Below are positions 16,786 through 24,810 of a stretch of DNA of 64,000 bases, one piece after another. The DNA comes from an uncultured Pelagibacteraceae bacterium. GTDB lineage: Bacteria > Pseudomonadota > Alphaproteobacteria > Pelagibacterales > Pelagibacteraceae. The stretch covers positions 62,001 through 126,000 of the forward strand of contig CACEQR010000001.1 of NCBI GenBank assembly GCA_902561765.1, written 5' to 3'. A program made the position numbers and the translations under genes. How positions within the stretch are numbered: position 1 is the stretch's first letter; every line of letters starts with the position of its first letter. The notes under the pieces are model-generated. The model was not told the origin of the DNA. It saw only the letters and a program-made list of their open reading frames with translations, and ran no database searches.

Positions 16786-17544
16786 ATGGAATTCAATAAA
16801 GAAAATATTCTAAGAAAAGCAACTACTGCTAAACAAACAGTTGTTATGGATGAAGGCCTAAGAGCCTACATGTTAAAAGTCTATAATTATATGGCAACCG
16901 GTGTATTGCTTACTGGTATAATTGCACTTTTATCGTTTAAAATGTCTGTTGTAACAGACCCAAATGGTGCGATTGTTGGACTAACTGAATTCGGAAGTGC
17001 AATTTATTTATCTGGATTGAAATGGATTGTTATGTTGGCTCCTCTAGGGATTGTATTCTACATGAGCTTTGGCATAAATAAAATGAGTGCATCTAGAGCT
17101 CAAACTACTTTTTGGGTATTTGCAGCTTTAATGGGATTATCACTTTCGTCAATTTTACTAGTTTACACAGGTTTAAGTGTAACAAGAGTATTCTTTATTT
17201 CTTCTGCAACTTTTGGTGCTATGAGTATTTATGGTTACACTACAAAAAGAGACTTAACCAAAATGGGATCTTTTTTAATGATGGGTTTAATTGGGATCAT
17301 AATTGCATCAATAGTTAATATATTCTTAAAATCATCAATGATGTATTTTGCAATATCAATAATTGGTGTTCTGGTATTTGTTGGTTTAACTGCATACGAT
17401 ACGCAAAAGATTAAAAATATGTATGCAGCATCTGACAGCGGTGAGTTAATGGGTAAAAAAGCAGTAATGGGTGCCCTAACTTTATATCTAGACTTTATAA
17501 ATCTTTTTATAATGCTTTTAAGATTATTTGGTCAAAGAAGATAA
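16786..17544 (+). CDS. Bax inhibitor-1/YccA family membrane protein
   Basis: A 252-residue inner-membrane protein with about seven transmembrane helices. The cytoplasmic N-terminus (MEFNKENILRKATTAKQT) is followed by GLRAYMLKVYNYMATGVLLTG. Family landmarks are YDTQKIKNMY near residue 205 and the C-terminal LTLYLDFINLFIMLLRLFGQRR. Homologues (YbhL/YetJ type) conduct calcium in a pH-dependent way or interact with membrane proteases (YccA). It is monocistronic here, facing DUF2794, with a possible promoter immediately upstream. Confidence 0.95.
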   Translation: MEFNKENILRKATTAKQTVVMDEGLRAYMLKVYNYMATGVLLTGIIALLSFKMSVVTDPNGAIVGLTEFGSAIYLSGLKWIVMLAPLGIVFYMSFGINKMSASRAQTTFWVFAALMGLSLSSILLVYTGLSVTRVFFISSATFGAMSIYGYTTKRDLTKMGSFLMMGLIGIIIASIVNIFLKSSMMYFAISIIGVLVFVGLTAYDTQKIKNMYAASDSGELMGKKAVMGALTLYLDFINLFIMLLRLFGQRR

Positions 17545-17547
17545 AGC

Positions 17548-17886
17548 CTAAATTTTTTTCCAATCAACTTTATTTAAGAGGATTTTTAAGTCGTAAGAAT
17601 TTTTTAAAATTTTACCATTAGTATCTGTAATTAAATATTTTAAATTTTTGTTTGATGGTTTAAAATTTTTACAAATTTTATAAATTGCTTTTTCAGCTGC
17701 ATTTTTAAAAACACTGAAACTTACCTGTTTTCCCGAAATAGAAAGACCATAGTCTTTCCAATTTCCTGAGGAAACCATTTTTGCATAAAGATCTAATATA
17801 ATTTTTAACTCAGTTTTTTCAAAAAAAAGTTTTTTGTTTTCATCTTTATTAACGTTATTTACTACTAGCTTTAAGTTTCTATTCAT
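17548..17886 (-). CDS. DUF2794 domain-containing protein
   Basis: A 112-residue cytoplasmic protein of a family almost confined to alphaproteobacteria. The core FFEKTELKIILDLYAKMVSS, then GNWKDYGLSISGKQVSFSVFK, matches the family pattern (LxxILxLYxxMVxxGxWxDY), followed by AIYKICK. Function is unknown. It overlaps the yciB stop by 8 bases, and the pairing with a septation protein A gene may indicate an envelope or division link. This is a useful taxonomic marker for the window. Confidence 0.85.
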   Translation of the reverse strand: MNRNLKLVVNNVNKDENKKLFFEKTELKIILDLYAKMVSSGNWKDYGLSISGKQVSFSVFKNAAEKAIYKICKNFKPSNKNLKYLITDTNGKILKNSYDLKILLNKVDWKKI

Positions 17887-18430
17887 TTAATTTGTATTTA
17901 TTTATTAGACCAATTTGAAAAGCGGTAAAAATAAAGGTTATGGGTAACATTCCCCAAACTTTAAAGTTTACCCAAAATTCTTCTGATTGCGTTCTCCAAA
18001 TTATTTCATTTAAGATGGCTAGTCCAAAAAAGAAGTATGTCCATCTTTTATTTAAAATCTCCCATCCTTCGTCACTTAAAGGCATAGATTTTCCAAGTAA
18101 TTTTTTTAATACAGGTTCATTCGTAAAATATTTGCCGAACATTAACGCAAGACCAAACAAAATATTTATAATTGTTGGCTTCATGTAAATAAATATTGGA
18201 TCATCAAAATAAATCGTTAAACCACCAAACAGTGTAATTAGAATTCCACTTATTAATGGAACTTTTGGTATTGTTTTTTCAACGATCCACATAATCAAAA
18301 TTGCAATGATTGTTGCAACTATAAGTGGAGGTATAGCTATAATTAAATTTTTATCGTTATTATAATAAAAATAAAAAAATATTACCAGAGGCCCTAAATC
18401 AGTAACAAATTTTAAAACAGATTTATTCAC
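17879..18430 (-). CDS. yciB: Inner membrane-spanning protein YciB (septation protein A)
   Basis: A polytopic inner-membrane protein of the YciB/IspA (intracellular septation) family. Signatures are KFVTDLGPLVIFF at the N-terminus, LFGGLTIYFDDPIFIYMKPTIINILFG in the middle and LNKRWTYFFFGLAILNEIIWR near the C-terminus, with five to six hydrophobic helices. The frame is open from a GTG at 18463, but the in-frame GTG at 18430 (giving MNKSVLKFVTDLGP) matches the usual family start, so I chose it (183 residues). It lies upstream of DUF2794 on the same transcript and is divergent from hspQ. Confidence 0.88.
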   Translation of the reverse strand: MNKSVLKFVTDLGPLVIFFYFYYNNDKNLIIAIPPLIVATIIAILIMWIVEKTIPKVPLISGILITLFGGLTIYFDDPIFIYMKPTIINILFGLALMFGKYFTNEPVLKKLLGKSMPLSDEGWEILNKRWTYFFFGLAILNEIIWRTQSEEFWVNFKVWGMLPITFIFTAFQIGLINKYKLNE

Positions 18431-18507
18431 TGCTACATAATAGCAGAATAATAAAACAATCACATTTTTTTTATTGATTTTTATTTTTAAATATCCATAT
18501 TTATTAT

Positions 18508-18828
18508 GTGACTATTCAAAAGGGAAAATTTTCAATAGGAGATGTCGTAAAGCATAAGCATTTCGACTTTAGAGGTGTAATTTATGATGTTGATTTTGAG
18601 TTTAATAATTCTGAGGAGTGGTATCAATCTATACCAAAAAATGTAAGACCTAGAAAAGATCAACCATTCTATCATTTATTAGCTGAGAATGATGAAATAA
18701 CATACGAAGCATACGTTTCAGAGCAAAATTTATTAGTAGATGACTCTGATGAGCCTATAAAGCACCCTTTAATAAATGAAATATTTTCAGGAAAAAAAGG
18801 CTCAAGTTATTTCAAACCCTCAAATTAG
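18508..18828 (+). CDS. hspQ: Heat shock protein HspQ
   Basis: A 106-residue hemimethylated-DNA-binding/YccV-type protein. KFSIGDVVKHKHFDFRGVIYDVD, then NSEEWYQSI and QPFYHLLAENDEITYEAYVSEQNL, are diagnostic. In enterobacteria HspQ is a specificity factor for Lon protease. The start is GTG at 18508, since the overlapping ATG (18506) runs into TGA at once. It stands alone, divergent from yciB, with the ccm cluster 185 bases downstream. Confidence 0.92.
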   Translation: MTIQKGKFSIGDVVKHKHFDFRGVIYDVDFEFNNSEEWYQSIPKNVRPRKDQPFYHLLAENDEITYEAYVSEQNLLVDDSDEPIKHPLINEIFSGKKGSSYFKPSN

Positions 18829-18900
18829 TACATTTACATCATTTAAACACAATTCGTGCAAATCTTCGACATAGATGAAGGGTAAGATAATTAAATATTT

Positions 18901-18955
18901 TGACCAAGGATGCATAATTTATCCATTTATTTATCTCCCTCTGTATTCTTGGTCA
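18901..18955 (+). ncRNA. Candidate RNA hairpin upstream of ccmC
   Basis: TGACCAAG (18901-18908) and CTTGGTCA (18948-18955) are perfect inverted repeats. The pairing extends inward to 18914/18942, giving a 14-pair stem with two G-U pairs when read as plus-strand RNA and a 27-nt loop. Read from the minus strand the two wobbles become A-C mismatches, which favours a plus-strand transcript. It lies in the 185-base gap between hspQ and ccmC. It could be a leader structure of the ccm operon, a processing site or a small RNA. There is no T-run, so it is not a typical terminator. Confidence 0.4.
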
Positions 18956-19013
18956 GAATAACTCATCATAAAAATTTTCAAAATTTTTTAATTTGATATA
19001 GATAGCTAAAAAA

Positions 19014-19721
19014 ATGTTAAATTATTTTAAACCAAAAAACTTAATTCAGATTATTAATAGATCTCAAAAATTTGTCTTCATTGTATTTGTTTTAATTTTA
19101 ATTCTTGGACTAGTTGAAGCATTAATACTTTCACCTGAGGATTATAAACAAAGTGACTCAGTTAGAATTATGTATGTGCATGTTCCTGCTGCATGGATCT
19201 CATTAGGAATTTTTTCTTTAATATCAGTTTTATCTTTTGGTATTATTATTTTTAAAAATAAAAATTTTTCACTAATAACTAAAAGTTTAGCTCCATCAGG
19301 ATTTGTCTTCAATATAATTGCTTTAGTTACTGGATCAATATGGGGTAAACCCACTTGGGGAACTTGGTGGGCTTGGGATGCAAGAATTACATCTATGTTG
19401 TTGTTAGCGATATTTTACTTAATGTTTATATTGTCATGGAGAATTATAGAAACAGAGGATAAGGCAATAAAATTTAGTTCTTATATTGCAATATTTGGTG
19501 TTATTAATGTTCCAATCATTAAATTTTCCGTCGATTGGTGGTCCACTCTGCACCAACCAGCATCAATTAATCTACTAAAAGAAACTTCAATTCATCCGTC
19601 AATGCTTCTTCCTTTAGCAATAATGACTGCGGCATTTGCACTTTTTTCACTTTTGATATTTTTGATGAAATATAATACAGAACTGATAAAAATTAAGAAT
19701 AAAGGATTAGACAGATTATGA
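19014..19721 (+). CDS. ccmC: Heme exporter protein CcmC
   Basis: An inner-membrane heme-handling protein of system I cytochrome c maturation; presents heme to CcmE. The 235 residues contain six hydrophobic helices, the tryptophan-rich heme-binding motif GSIWGKPTWGTWWAWDARIT, and the flanking histidines in MYVHVPAAWISLG and WWSTLHQPASI. It is the first gene of ccmCDEFGH. ccmA and ccmB, which usually precede it, are not in this window. ATGA overlap with ccmD. Confidence 0.96.
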   Translation: MLNYFKPKNLIQIINRSQKFVFIVFVLILILGLVEALILSPEDYKQSDSVRIMYVHVPAAWISLGIFSLISVLSFGIIIFKNKNFSLITKSLAPSGFVFNIIALVTGSIWGKPTWGTWWAWDARITSMLLLAIFYLMFILSWRIIETEDKAIKFSSYIAIFGVINVPIIKFSVDWWSTLHQPASINLLKETSIHPSMLLPLAIMTAAFALFSLLIFLMKYNTELIKIKNKGLDRL

Positions 19722-19951
19722 TTCACGACGTTTTATACATGAATGGGTACGGTTTATACGTATGGTCTTCTTTTGTATTTACTTTATCCTGTTTTTGGAT
19801 TTTACATTCAGTGATTAAATTTCAGTTGATTAAAGAACAGAAAAAATTTGAAGCAAAATTTGAAAGTTTAGACATAGAGAAAGTTGAAAAGGCAAAAAAA
19901 CAAGAAACTTTCAAAGAAATTTTAGCCACTTCATCAGTTTCTAAAATTTAA
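19718..19951 (+). CDS. ccmD: Heme exporter protein CcmD
   Basis: A 77-residue small membrane protein with one helix (YGLYVWSSFVFTLSCFWILH) and a charged cytoplasmic tail. Sequence conservation in CcmD is low; length, the aromatic MNGYGLYVW start and position between ccmC and ccmE define it. It helps release holo-CcmE from the CcmABC complex. Its start overlaps the ccmC stop by 4 bases. Confidence 0.85.
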   Translation: MIHDVLYMNGYGLYVWSSFVFTLSCFWILHSVIKFQLIKEQKKFEAKFESLDIEKVEKAKKQETFKEILATSSVSKI

Positions 19952-19963
19952 TTACTTATTTTC

Positions 19964-20383
19964 ATGTATGGTAAAAAAGTTAAATTAAGAGCTATATTTA
20001 TATTATCAATATTTATTTCTTTAATTTTAATTTCCTTTCTAATTATTAAATCACTAGAAGAAAATGTAGTTTATTTTAAATCGCCAACAGAAATTAAGGT
20101 ACTTTCTGAAATCACAAAGAAAAAAATCAGAGTTGGTGGAATGGTAAAAAAGAATTCGATTGATATTAATGAATCTGAAGTAAATTTTGTGATTACAGAT
20201 TTTAAAAATGAACTTATAGTTAATTATAAAGGCTCAGTACCAAATTTGTTTGAAGAAGAAAAAGGAGTTGTAGCAGAGGGATTTCTTCAAGATAGAAATT
20301 ATTTCAAGGCAGTGAAAATTTTGGCAAAGCATGATGAAAACTATATGCCTCCAGAAGTAGCAGAGTCTTTAAAAGAAAATTAA
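19964..20383 (+). CDS. ccmE: Cytochrome c-type biogenesis heme chaperone CcmE
   Basis: A 139-residue periplasmic heme chaperone tethered by an N-terminal helix (about 8-28). The OB-fold core includes [15 protein letters not shown] and [20 protein letters not shown]. The heme-binding His is H123 with Y127 in [12 protein letters not shown] (HxxxY form). It lies 12 bases after ccmD and one base before ccmF. Confidence 0.96.
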   Translation: MYGKKVKLRAIFILSIFISLILISFLIIKSLEENVVYFKSPTEIKVLSEITKKKIRVGGMVKKNSIDINESEVNFVITDFKNELIVNYKGSVPNLFEEEKGVVAEGFLQDRNYFKAVKILAKHDENYMPPEVAESLKEN

Positions 20384-20384
20384 A

Positions 20385-22256
20385 ATGGTTAATCAACTTG
20401 GTAATTATTCTCTATATATAGCTTTACTAATTTCTATATTTATAATTATAAAAACTTCATTATCGTTTAAGAATTCCTCTGTTGTATTGAGTGGTAATAT
20501 TTTTTCGTTAATATCTGTGCAATCTTTAATGATTATAATTAGTTTTCTTACTTTAATTTATGCTTTTGTAACTTCAGATTTCAGTAACGAAACTGTATAC
20601 AATAACTCTCATACTGCAAAACCCTTGTTCTATAAAATTTCAGGTACATGGGGTAATCATGAAGGAAGCTTACTTTTATGGTTATTAGTATTAACAATTT
20701 TTTTATTTTTTTTTGCAATTGACTCAAAAAATCTTTCTCAAAGATATAGAACTCTTACATTATTTTTTCAGGAAATTATAATTCTTGGTTTTCTTCTATT
20801 TATACTTTTCACGTCTAATCCCTTTACAAATATTTTTCCAATTCCTACTGAAGGAACAGGATTAAATCCAATACTACAAGATCCTGCACTAGCAATTCAT
20901 CCACCCATGTTGTATTTGGGTTATGTTGGAACCTCTATTATATTCTCATCAGCTTTGGGTGCTATTATCTCTGGATCTATTAACAAATCTTGGGCAAGTC
21001 ACATTAAGAGATGGGTTTTAATTTCTTGGATATTTTTATCTATTGGTATTCTGTTAGGATCTATATGGGCTTATTACGAATTAGGCTGGGGAGGTTTTTG
21101 GTTTTGGGATCCTGTTGAAAATGTATCTCTAATGCCTTGGCTTTGTTTGACAGCATTATTACACACAGTTTTTTCTTTGGAGAAAAGAGGAACATTCCAG
21201 TCATGGGCAATAATTTTATCAATTACAACTTTCTCATTGAGTATGAGTGGAACTTTTTTAGTTAGATCTGGAATTTTAAATTCAATTCATACTTTTGCAA
21301 ATGATCCATCACGTGGAGTATTTATTTTATGCTTTTTATTTGTTTTAATATTTATATCTATATTTATTTATTTTTTTTATCAAAAAACCATAAAGGTTGA
21401 CTCAACCAAAACTTTTTTAATTAGCAAAGAAACTGCAGTATTAATTAATAATTTATTTATGATGTTTTTTTTATCAGTAGTTTTGATTGGTACCATATAT
21501 CCAATTTTTTTAGAGGTGATTAACAACGAAAAAATTTCGATTGGACCACCTTTCTATCATAAATTAATTATCCCATTTTTAATTCCCTTTTTATTTTTTA
21601 TGGCAATTGGTCCAAACATTAAATGGATTAAAGACAAAATTGAAAAAATTAATTCAAAACAAACATTTTTATTTTTAATATCAATAATAATTTCTTATTT
21701 TTTTGTAAATAAATACGGTGTTTCATATCTTCTATCCTTGCCTCTTTTTATTTTCAGTTTATTTTTGTTTTTTGTAACAATTAAAGATTTTTTTGGAAAA
21801 AATATTAATATCTCTCAAAAAATCTCTCATTTTGGTTTTAGCCTTTTAATTTTAAGTATTTTATTAAATGGCGTTTTAGCTAAAGAACACTCCTCTAATA
21901 TGAGAGTTGGCGATGAAATAAAATTTTTAAATAAAATTATTAAATTTCAAAATACCGAGGTAATAAAAAAACAAAATTATCAGTCACTAATTGGTGAATT
22001 TAATATTGTAGATGAAAAAAATTCATTAAGTTTAAAACCTGAAATAAGAATATATGATCAACCTCAAACAATTACCAGTGAGGCTGACATTTCTTCTACT
22101 ATTTTTGCAGATAATTTTTTAGTATTTAATATAATTAAAAATGATGGCTTTTATAACGTACGATATCAAATAAAACCATTTATGATTTGGATTTGGATTT
22201 CAGTATTGTTAATTTCATTGGGCGGGATATTAAGTTTAAAGAAAAAAAATGTCTAA
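20385..22256 (+). CDS. ccmF: Cytochrome c heme lyase subunit CcmF
   Basis: A 623-residue polytopic inner-membrane protein that attaches heme to apocytochrome c with CcmH. The WWD-type motif GSIWAYYELGWGGFWFWDPVEN, with conserved HPPMLYLGYVG and KPLFYKISGTWGNHEGS, is diagnostic, and there are about 13-15 hydrophobic helices. Near-normal length (about 640). The stop overlaps the ccmG start by 8 bases. Confidence 0.97.
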   Translation: MVNQLGNYSLYIALLISIFIIIKTSLSFKNSSVVLSGNIFSLISVQSLMIIISFLTLIYAFVTSDFSNETVYNNSHTAKPLFYKISGTWGNHEGSLLLWLLVLTIFLFFFAIDSKNLSQRYRTLTLFFQEIIILGFLLFILFTSNPFTNIFPIPTEGTGLNPILQDPALAIHPPMLYLGYVGTSIIFSSALGAIISGSINKSWASHIKRWVLISWIFLSIGILLGSIWAYYELGWGGFWFWDPVENVSLMPWLCLTALLHTVFSLEKRGTFQSWAIILSITTFSLSMSGTFLVRSGILNSIHTFANDPSRGVFILCFLFVLIFISIFIYFFYQKTIKVDSTKTFLISKETAVLINNLFMMFFLSVVLIGTIYPIFLEVINNEKISIGPPFYHKLIIPFLIPFLFFMAIGPNIKWIKDKIEKINSKQTFLFLISIIISYFFVNKYGVSYLLSLPLFIFSLFLFFVTIKDFFGKNINISQKISHFGFSLLILSILLNGVLAKEHSSNMRVGDEIKFLNKIIKFQNTEVIKKQNYQSLIGEFNIVDEKNSLSLKPEIRIYDQPQTITSEADISSTIFADNFLVFNIIKNDGFYNVRYQIKPFMIWIWISVLLISLGGILSLKKKNV

Positions 22257-22773
22257 AAATATAAAATTAATTAGTATAGTTCTATTTACACTGTTCTCAT
22301 TTTTCGTACTTTTAAAAGGGTTAGATAAATCTAATATTTATTCCCCAAAAATTAAAGAGAGCAATATCGATTTCAATTTTAAAGCTAAATATCTTTTTTC
22401 TGAGGAAGAGGTTTTCTTAAATGAATTGTTAAATAATGAAGGAATGTCTCTAATTAATATATGGGCTTCGTGGTGTTTACCTTGTAGGAATGAACATGCA
22501 TATTTATTAAATTTAAAATCTTTAAACAAGTTAAGTATTATAGGTATTAATTATAAAGATGATGAAAAAAATGCTAAACAATTTCTTATTGAACTTGGAA
22601 ATCCTTATACAAATATAATTACCGATCCAAGAGGGATTAATTCAATTGAACTTGGAGCGTTTGGTGTGCCTGAGACTTATTTAGTTGATAATAAATCTAA
22701 ATCAATTATTCAAAAATTTATTGGTCCTTTGGATGATGAAGCTTTTGCAAAACTTACTAAAATAATTCAATGA
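22249..22773 (+). CDS. ccmG: Thiol:disulfide interchange protein CcmG/DsbE
   Basis: A 174-residue membrane-tethered periplasmic thioredoxin-fold protein that keeps apocytochrome cysteines reduced. The N-terminal helix is at about 5-23. The active site is WASWCLPCRNE with C76 and C79, and GVPETYLVD supplies the cis-Pro loop typical of DsbE. It overlaps both ccmF and ccmH by a few bases. Confidence 0.95.
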   Translation: MSKNIKLISIVLFTLFSFFVLLKGLDKSNIYSPKIKESNIDFNFKAKYLFSEEEVFLNELLNNEGMSLINIWASWCLPCRNEHAYLLNLKSLNKLSIIGINYKDDEKNAKQFLIELGNPYTNIITDPRGINSIELGAFGVPETYLVDNKSKSIIQKFIGPLDDEAFAKLTKIIQ

Positions 22774-23135
22774 AAAAGATAAAAATTTTATTCAAATTAC
22801 TAATTATTTTTTTATTTCTTCAAAACTATTCTTTAGCTGAAAATTCCCAAGAAGTTGATAAAATTTCAAAAAATCTAAGATGCCTAATTTGTCAAGGACA
22901 ATCAGTTTATGACTCTCAGTCAGATTTTGCGTTAAGTATGAAAATTCTAATACAAAATAAAATTGATGAAGGTAAAAATGATGAGCAAATTTATGAATAT
23001 CTTAAAGCTAAATATGGTGAATGGATAGTTTATGATCCAGAAATTAACAAAAACACAATTTTGCTTTGGGTATTACCTTTGATTTTATTTGTTTTTGGCA
23101 GTATTTTAATTTTTAGAAAAGTATCTATAAAGTAG
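22770..23135 (+). CDS. ccmH: Cytochrome c-type biogenesis protein CcmH
   Basis: A 121-residue periplasmic thioredox protein with a signal/anchor helix (about 7-21), the redox motif LRCLICQGQSV (C38 and C41) and a second helix at about 96-115 (LLWVLPLILFVFGSILIF). It reduces the apocytochrome CXXCH site for ligation by CcmF. No ccmI follows directly, so the fused or separate CcmI part must be elsewhere or absent. Confidence 0.95.
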   Translation: MKKIKILFKLLIIFLFLQNYSLAENSQEVDKISKNLRCLICQGQSVYDSQSDFALSMKILIQNKIDEGKNDEQIYEYLKAKYGEWIVYDPEINKNTILLWVLPLILFVFGSILIFRKVSIK

Positions 23136-23148
23136 ATACAAATTATTT

Positions 23149-23649
23149 ATGAAATTCGTTTTAAAAATATTTTTAATTTATTTTTTGCTAGCATTTAATT
23201 TAGCAAAAGCTGATGGACATAACTCTAATGAAAATTGGAGTTTTTATACTGGAACATTTGATTTTAGTGATGATGGAAAAAAGTCTACTTTATTTGGCAT
23301 ACAGCATATTAATACTGGAAAAGATAAAGAGAGTTTCTTAGGAACACTTCAACCTGTAACAGGTTTAATGTTTACAGCTGATAATGCTGCATATATTTAT
23401 ACAGGTTTTCAGATATACAATGATGGCCCTTTAAAATTTACGCCTAGCTTTACACCAGGATTATATTCTAAGGGTGATGGAAAGGATTTAGGCCATGTTA
23501 TAGAATTTAAAACAGAGATACAAATTTCATATGAATTTTCATCAAATAGTGAATTAGCAGTATCATATAATCATATATCTAATGCGAGTCTTGGAAGTAA
23601 GAATCCTGGGGCAAATAGTTATATGTTTAATTACATTAAAAAATTTTAA
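23149..23649 (+). CDS. PagL-like lipid A 3-O-deacylase (acyloxyacyl hydrolase)
   Basis: A 166-residue outer-membrane beta-barrel enzyme. The signal peptide covers about 1-21. The catalytic signature is SYNHISNASLGSKNPGANSY near the C-terminus, in which His and Ser of HxS form the PagL site, and the protein ends in Phe as barrels do. It removes the 3-O acyl chain from lipid A, altering surface charge or permeability. It sits 13 bases after ccmH and may share its transcript. Confidence 0.85.
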   Translation: MKFVLKIFLIYFLLAFNLAKADGHNSNENWSFYTGTFDFSDDGKKSTLFGIQHINTGKDKESFLGTLQPVTGLMFTADNAAYIYTGFQIYNDGPLKFTPSFTPGLYSKGDGKDLGHVIEFKTEIQISYEFSSNSELAVSYNHISNASLGSKNPGANSYMFNYIKKF

Positions 23650-23658
23650 TCTATAATT

Positions 23659-24810
23659 ATGAATTTAAAAGATTGTCACAATTTTAGTGATTTTAGAAAA
23701 TTAGCTAAAAAAAAATTACCTTCTCCAATTTTTCATTACATTGATGGTGCTGCAGATGATGAGATTACATACGCTAGAAATACAAGTGCATTTGATGATG
23801 TTGATTTAGTTCCAAATGTTTTAAGAGGAGTAGAAAATGTTGATCTTTCAACAACAATATTTGGAAAAAAATTGGACTTACCGTTTTACCTAGCACCTAC
23901 AGCCCTACAAAGACTTTTTCATTATGATGGAGAAAGAGCAGTAGGAAAAGCAGCAAAAAAATTTAACACAATGTTTGGTGTTTCAGCTTTAGCAACAGTG
24001 AGTGTAGAGGAAATCTCTTCTATGATTGATACACCTAAGATGTTTCAATTTTATTTTCACAAAGATAGAGGTTTAAATGATTCATGTTTAGAACGAGCTA
24101 AAGCAGCAAAGTTTGATGTAATGGCTTTAACAGTTGACACTATTACTGGTGGAAATCGTGAGAGAGATTTAAGAACTGGCTTTACATCGCCACCAAAATT
24201 AACTTTATCAAGTTTATTTAGTTTTGCTACTAAACCTATGTGGGGAATAAACTATCTAACAAAAGGTAAATTTGAATTACCTCATCTTCAAGATTTTGTT
24301 AAAGAAGGTACCAGTACTAACTCTTCAATTGGAAGTTATTTTTCTACCATGCTAGATCAATCTATGAATTGGAAAGATGCTGAAAACCTTTGTTCTAAGT
24401 GGGGAGGTCATTTTGCTCTTAAGGGCATCATGAGTGTTGAAGATGCAAAAAGAGCTGTGGATATTGGATGTACCGGAATAATGGTTTCTAATCATGGAGG
24501 AAGACAACTCGACGGTTCTAGGTCTCCATTTGACCAATTAGCAGAAATAGTTGATGCTGTTGGAGATAAACTTGATGTTATATGCGAAGGAGGAATTCAT
24601 AGAGGAACTCATATGCTTAAAGCATTATCATTGGGTGCTAAAGCATGTTCAGGTGGTAGACTTTATTTATATGCACTAGCTGCTGCAGGTCAGGCAGGTG
24701 TTGAAAGAGCATTGAATCAATATAAAACTGAGTTGCAACGTGATATGAAATTAATGGGTTGCACAAAAATAAGTGATCTAAATAGAAGCAATTTAAGATT
24801 TAGAAGGTAA
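23659..24810 (+). CDS. FMN-dependent alpha-hydroxy-acid dehydrogenase, copy 1
   Basis: A 383-residue enzyme of the L-lactate dehydrogenase/glycolate oxidase family that oxidises 2-hydroxyacids to 2-oxoacids. Landmarks are FHYIDGAADDE (Y27), VDTITGGNRERDLRTGF, FALKGIMSVEDA (catalytic Lys strand) and SNHGGRQLDGSRSPFDQ with active-site H279 and R282. FMN phosphate binding uses GAKACSGGRLYLYALAAAG. Substrate (lactate, glycolate or other) cannot be read from sequence. It shares a TAATG junction with the next gene, a close paralogue of identical length, indicating tandem duplication. Confidence 0.93.
   Translation: MNLKDCHNFSDFRKLAKKKLPSPIFHYIDGAADDEITYARNTSAFDDVDLVPNVLRGVENVDLSTTIFGKKLDLPFYLAPTALQRLFHYDGERAVGKAAKKFNTMFGVSALATVSVEEISSMIDTPKMFQFYFHKDRGLNDSCLERAKAAKFDVMALTVDTITGGNRERDLRTGFTSPPKLTLSSLFSFATKPMWGINYLTKGKFELPHLQDFVKEGTSTNSSIGSYFSTMLDQSMNWKDAENLCSKWGGHFALKGIMSVEDAKRAVDIGCTGIMVSNHGGRQLDGSRSPFDQLAEIVDAVGDKLDVICEGGIHRGTHMLKALSLGAKACSGGRLYLYALAAAGQAGVERALNQYKTELQRDMKLMGCTKISDLNRSNLRFRR

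Noticed and set aside
18891..18926. An 11-residue minus-strand ORF (MDKLCILGQNI) with GAGGGAG upstream, like a leader peptide
   Set aside because: No gene follows it on the minus strand (hspQ lies antisense), so there is nothing for a leader peptide to control; the plus-strand hairpin explains the region better.
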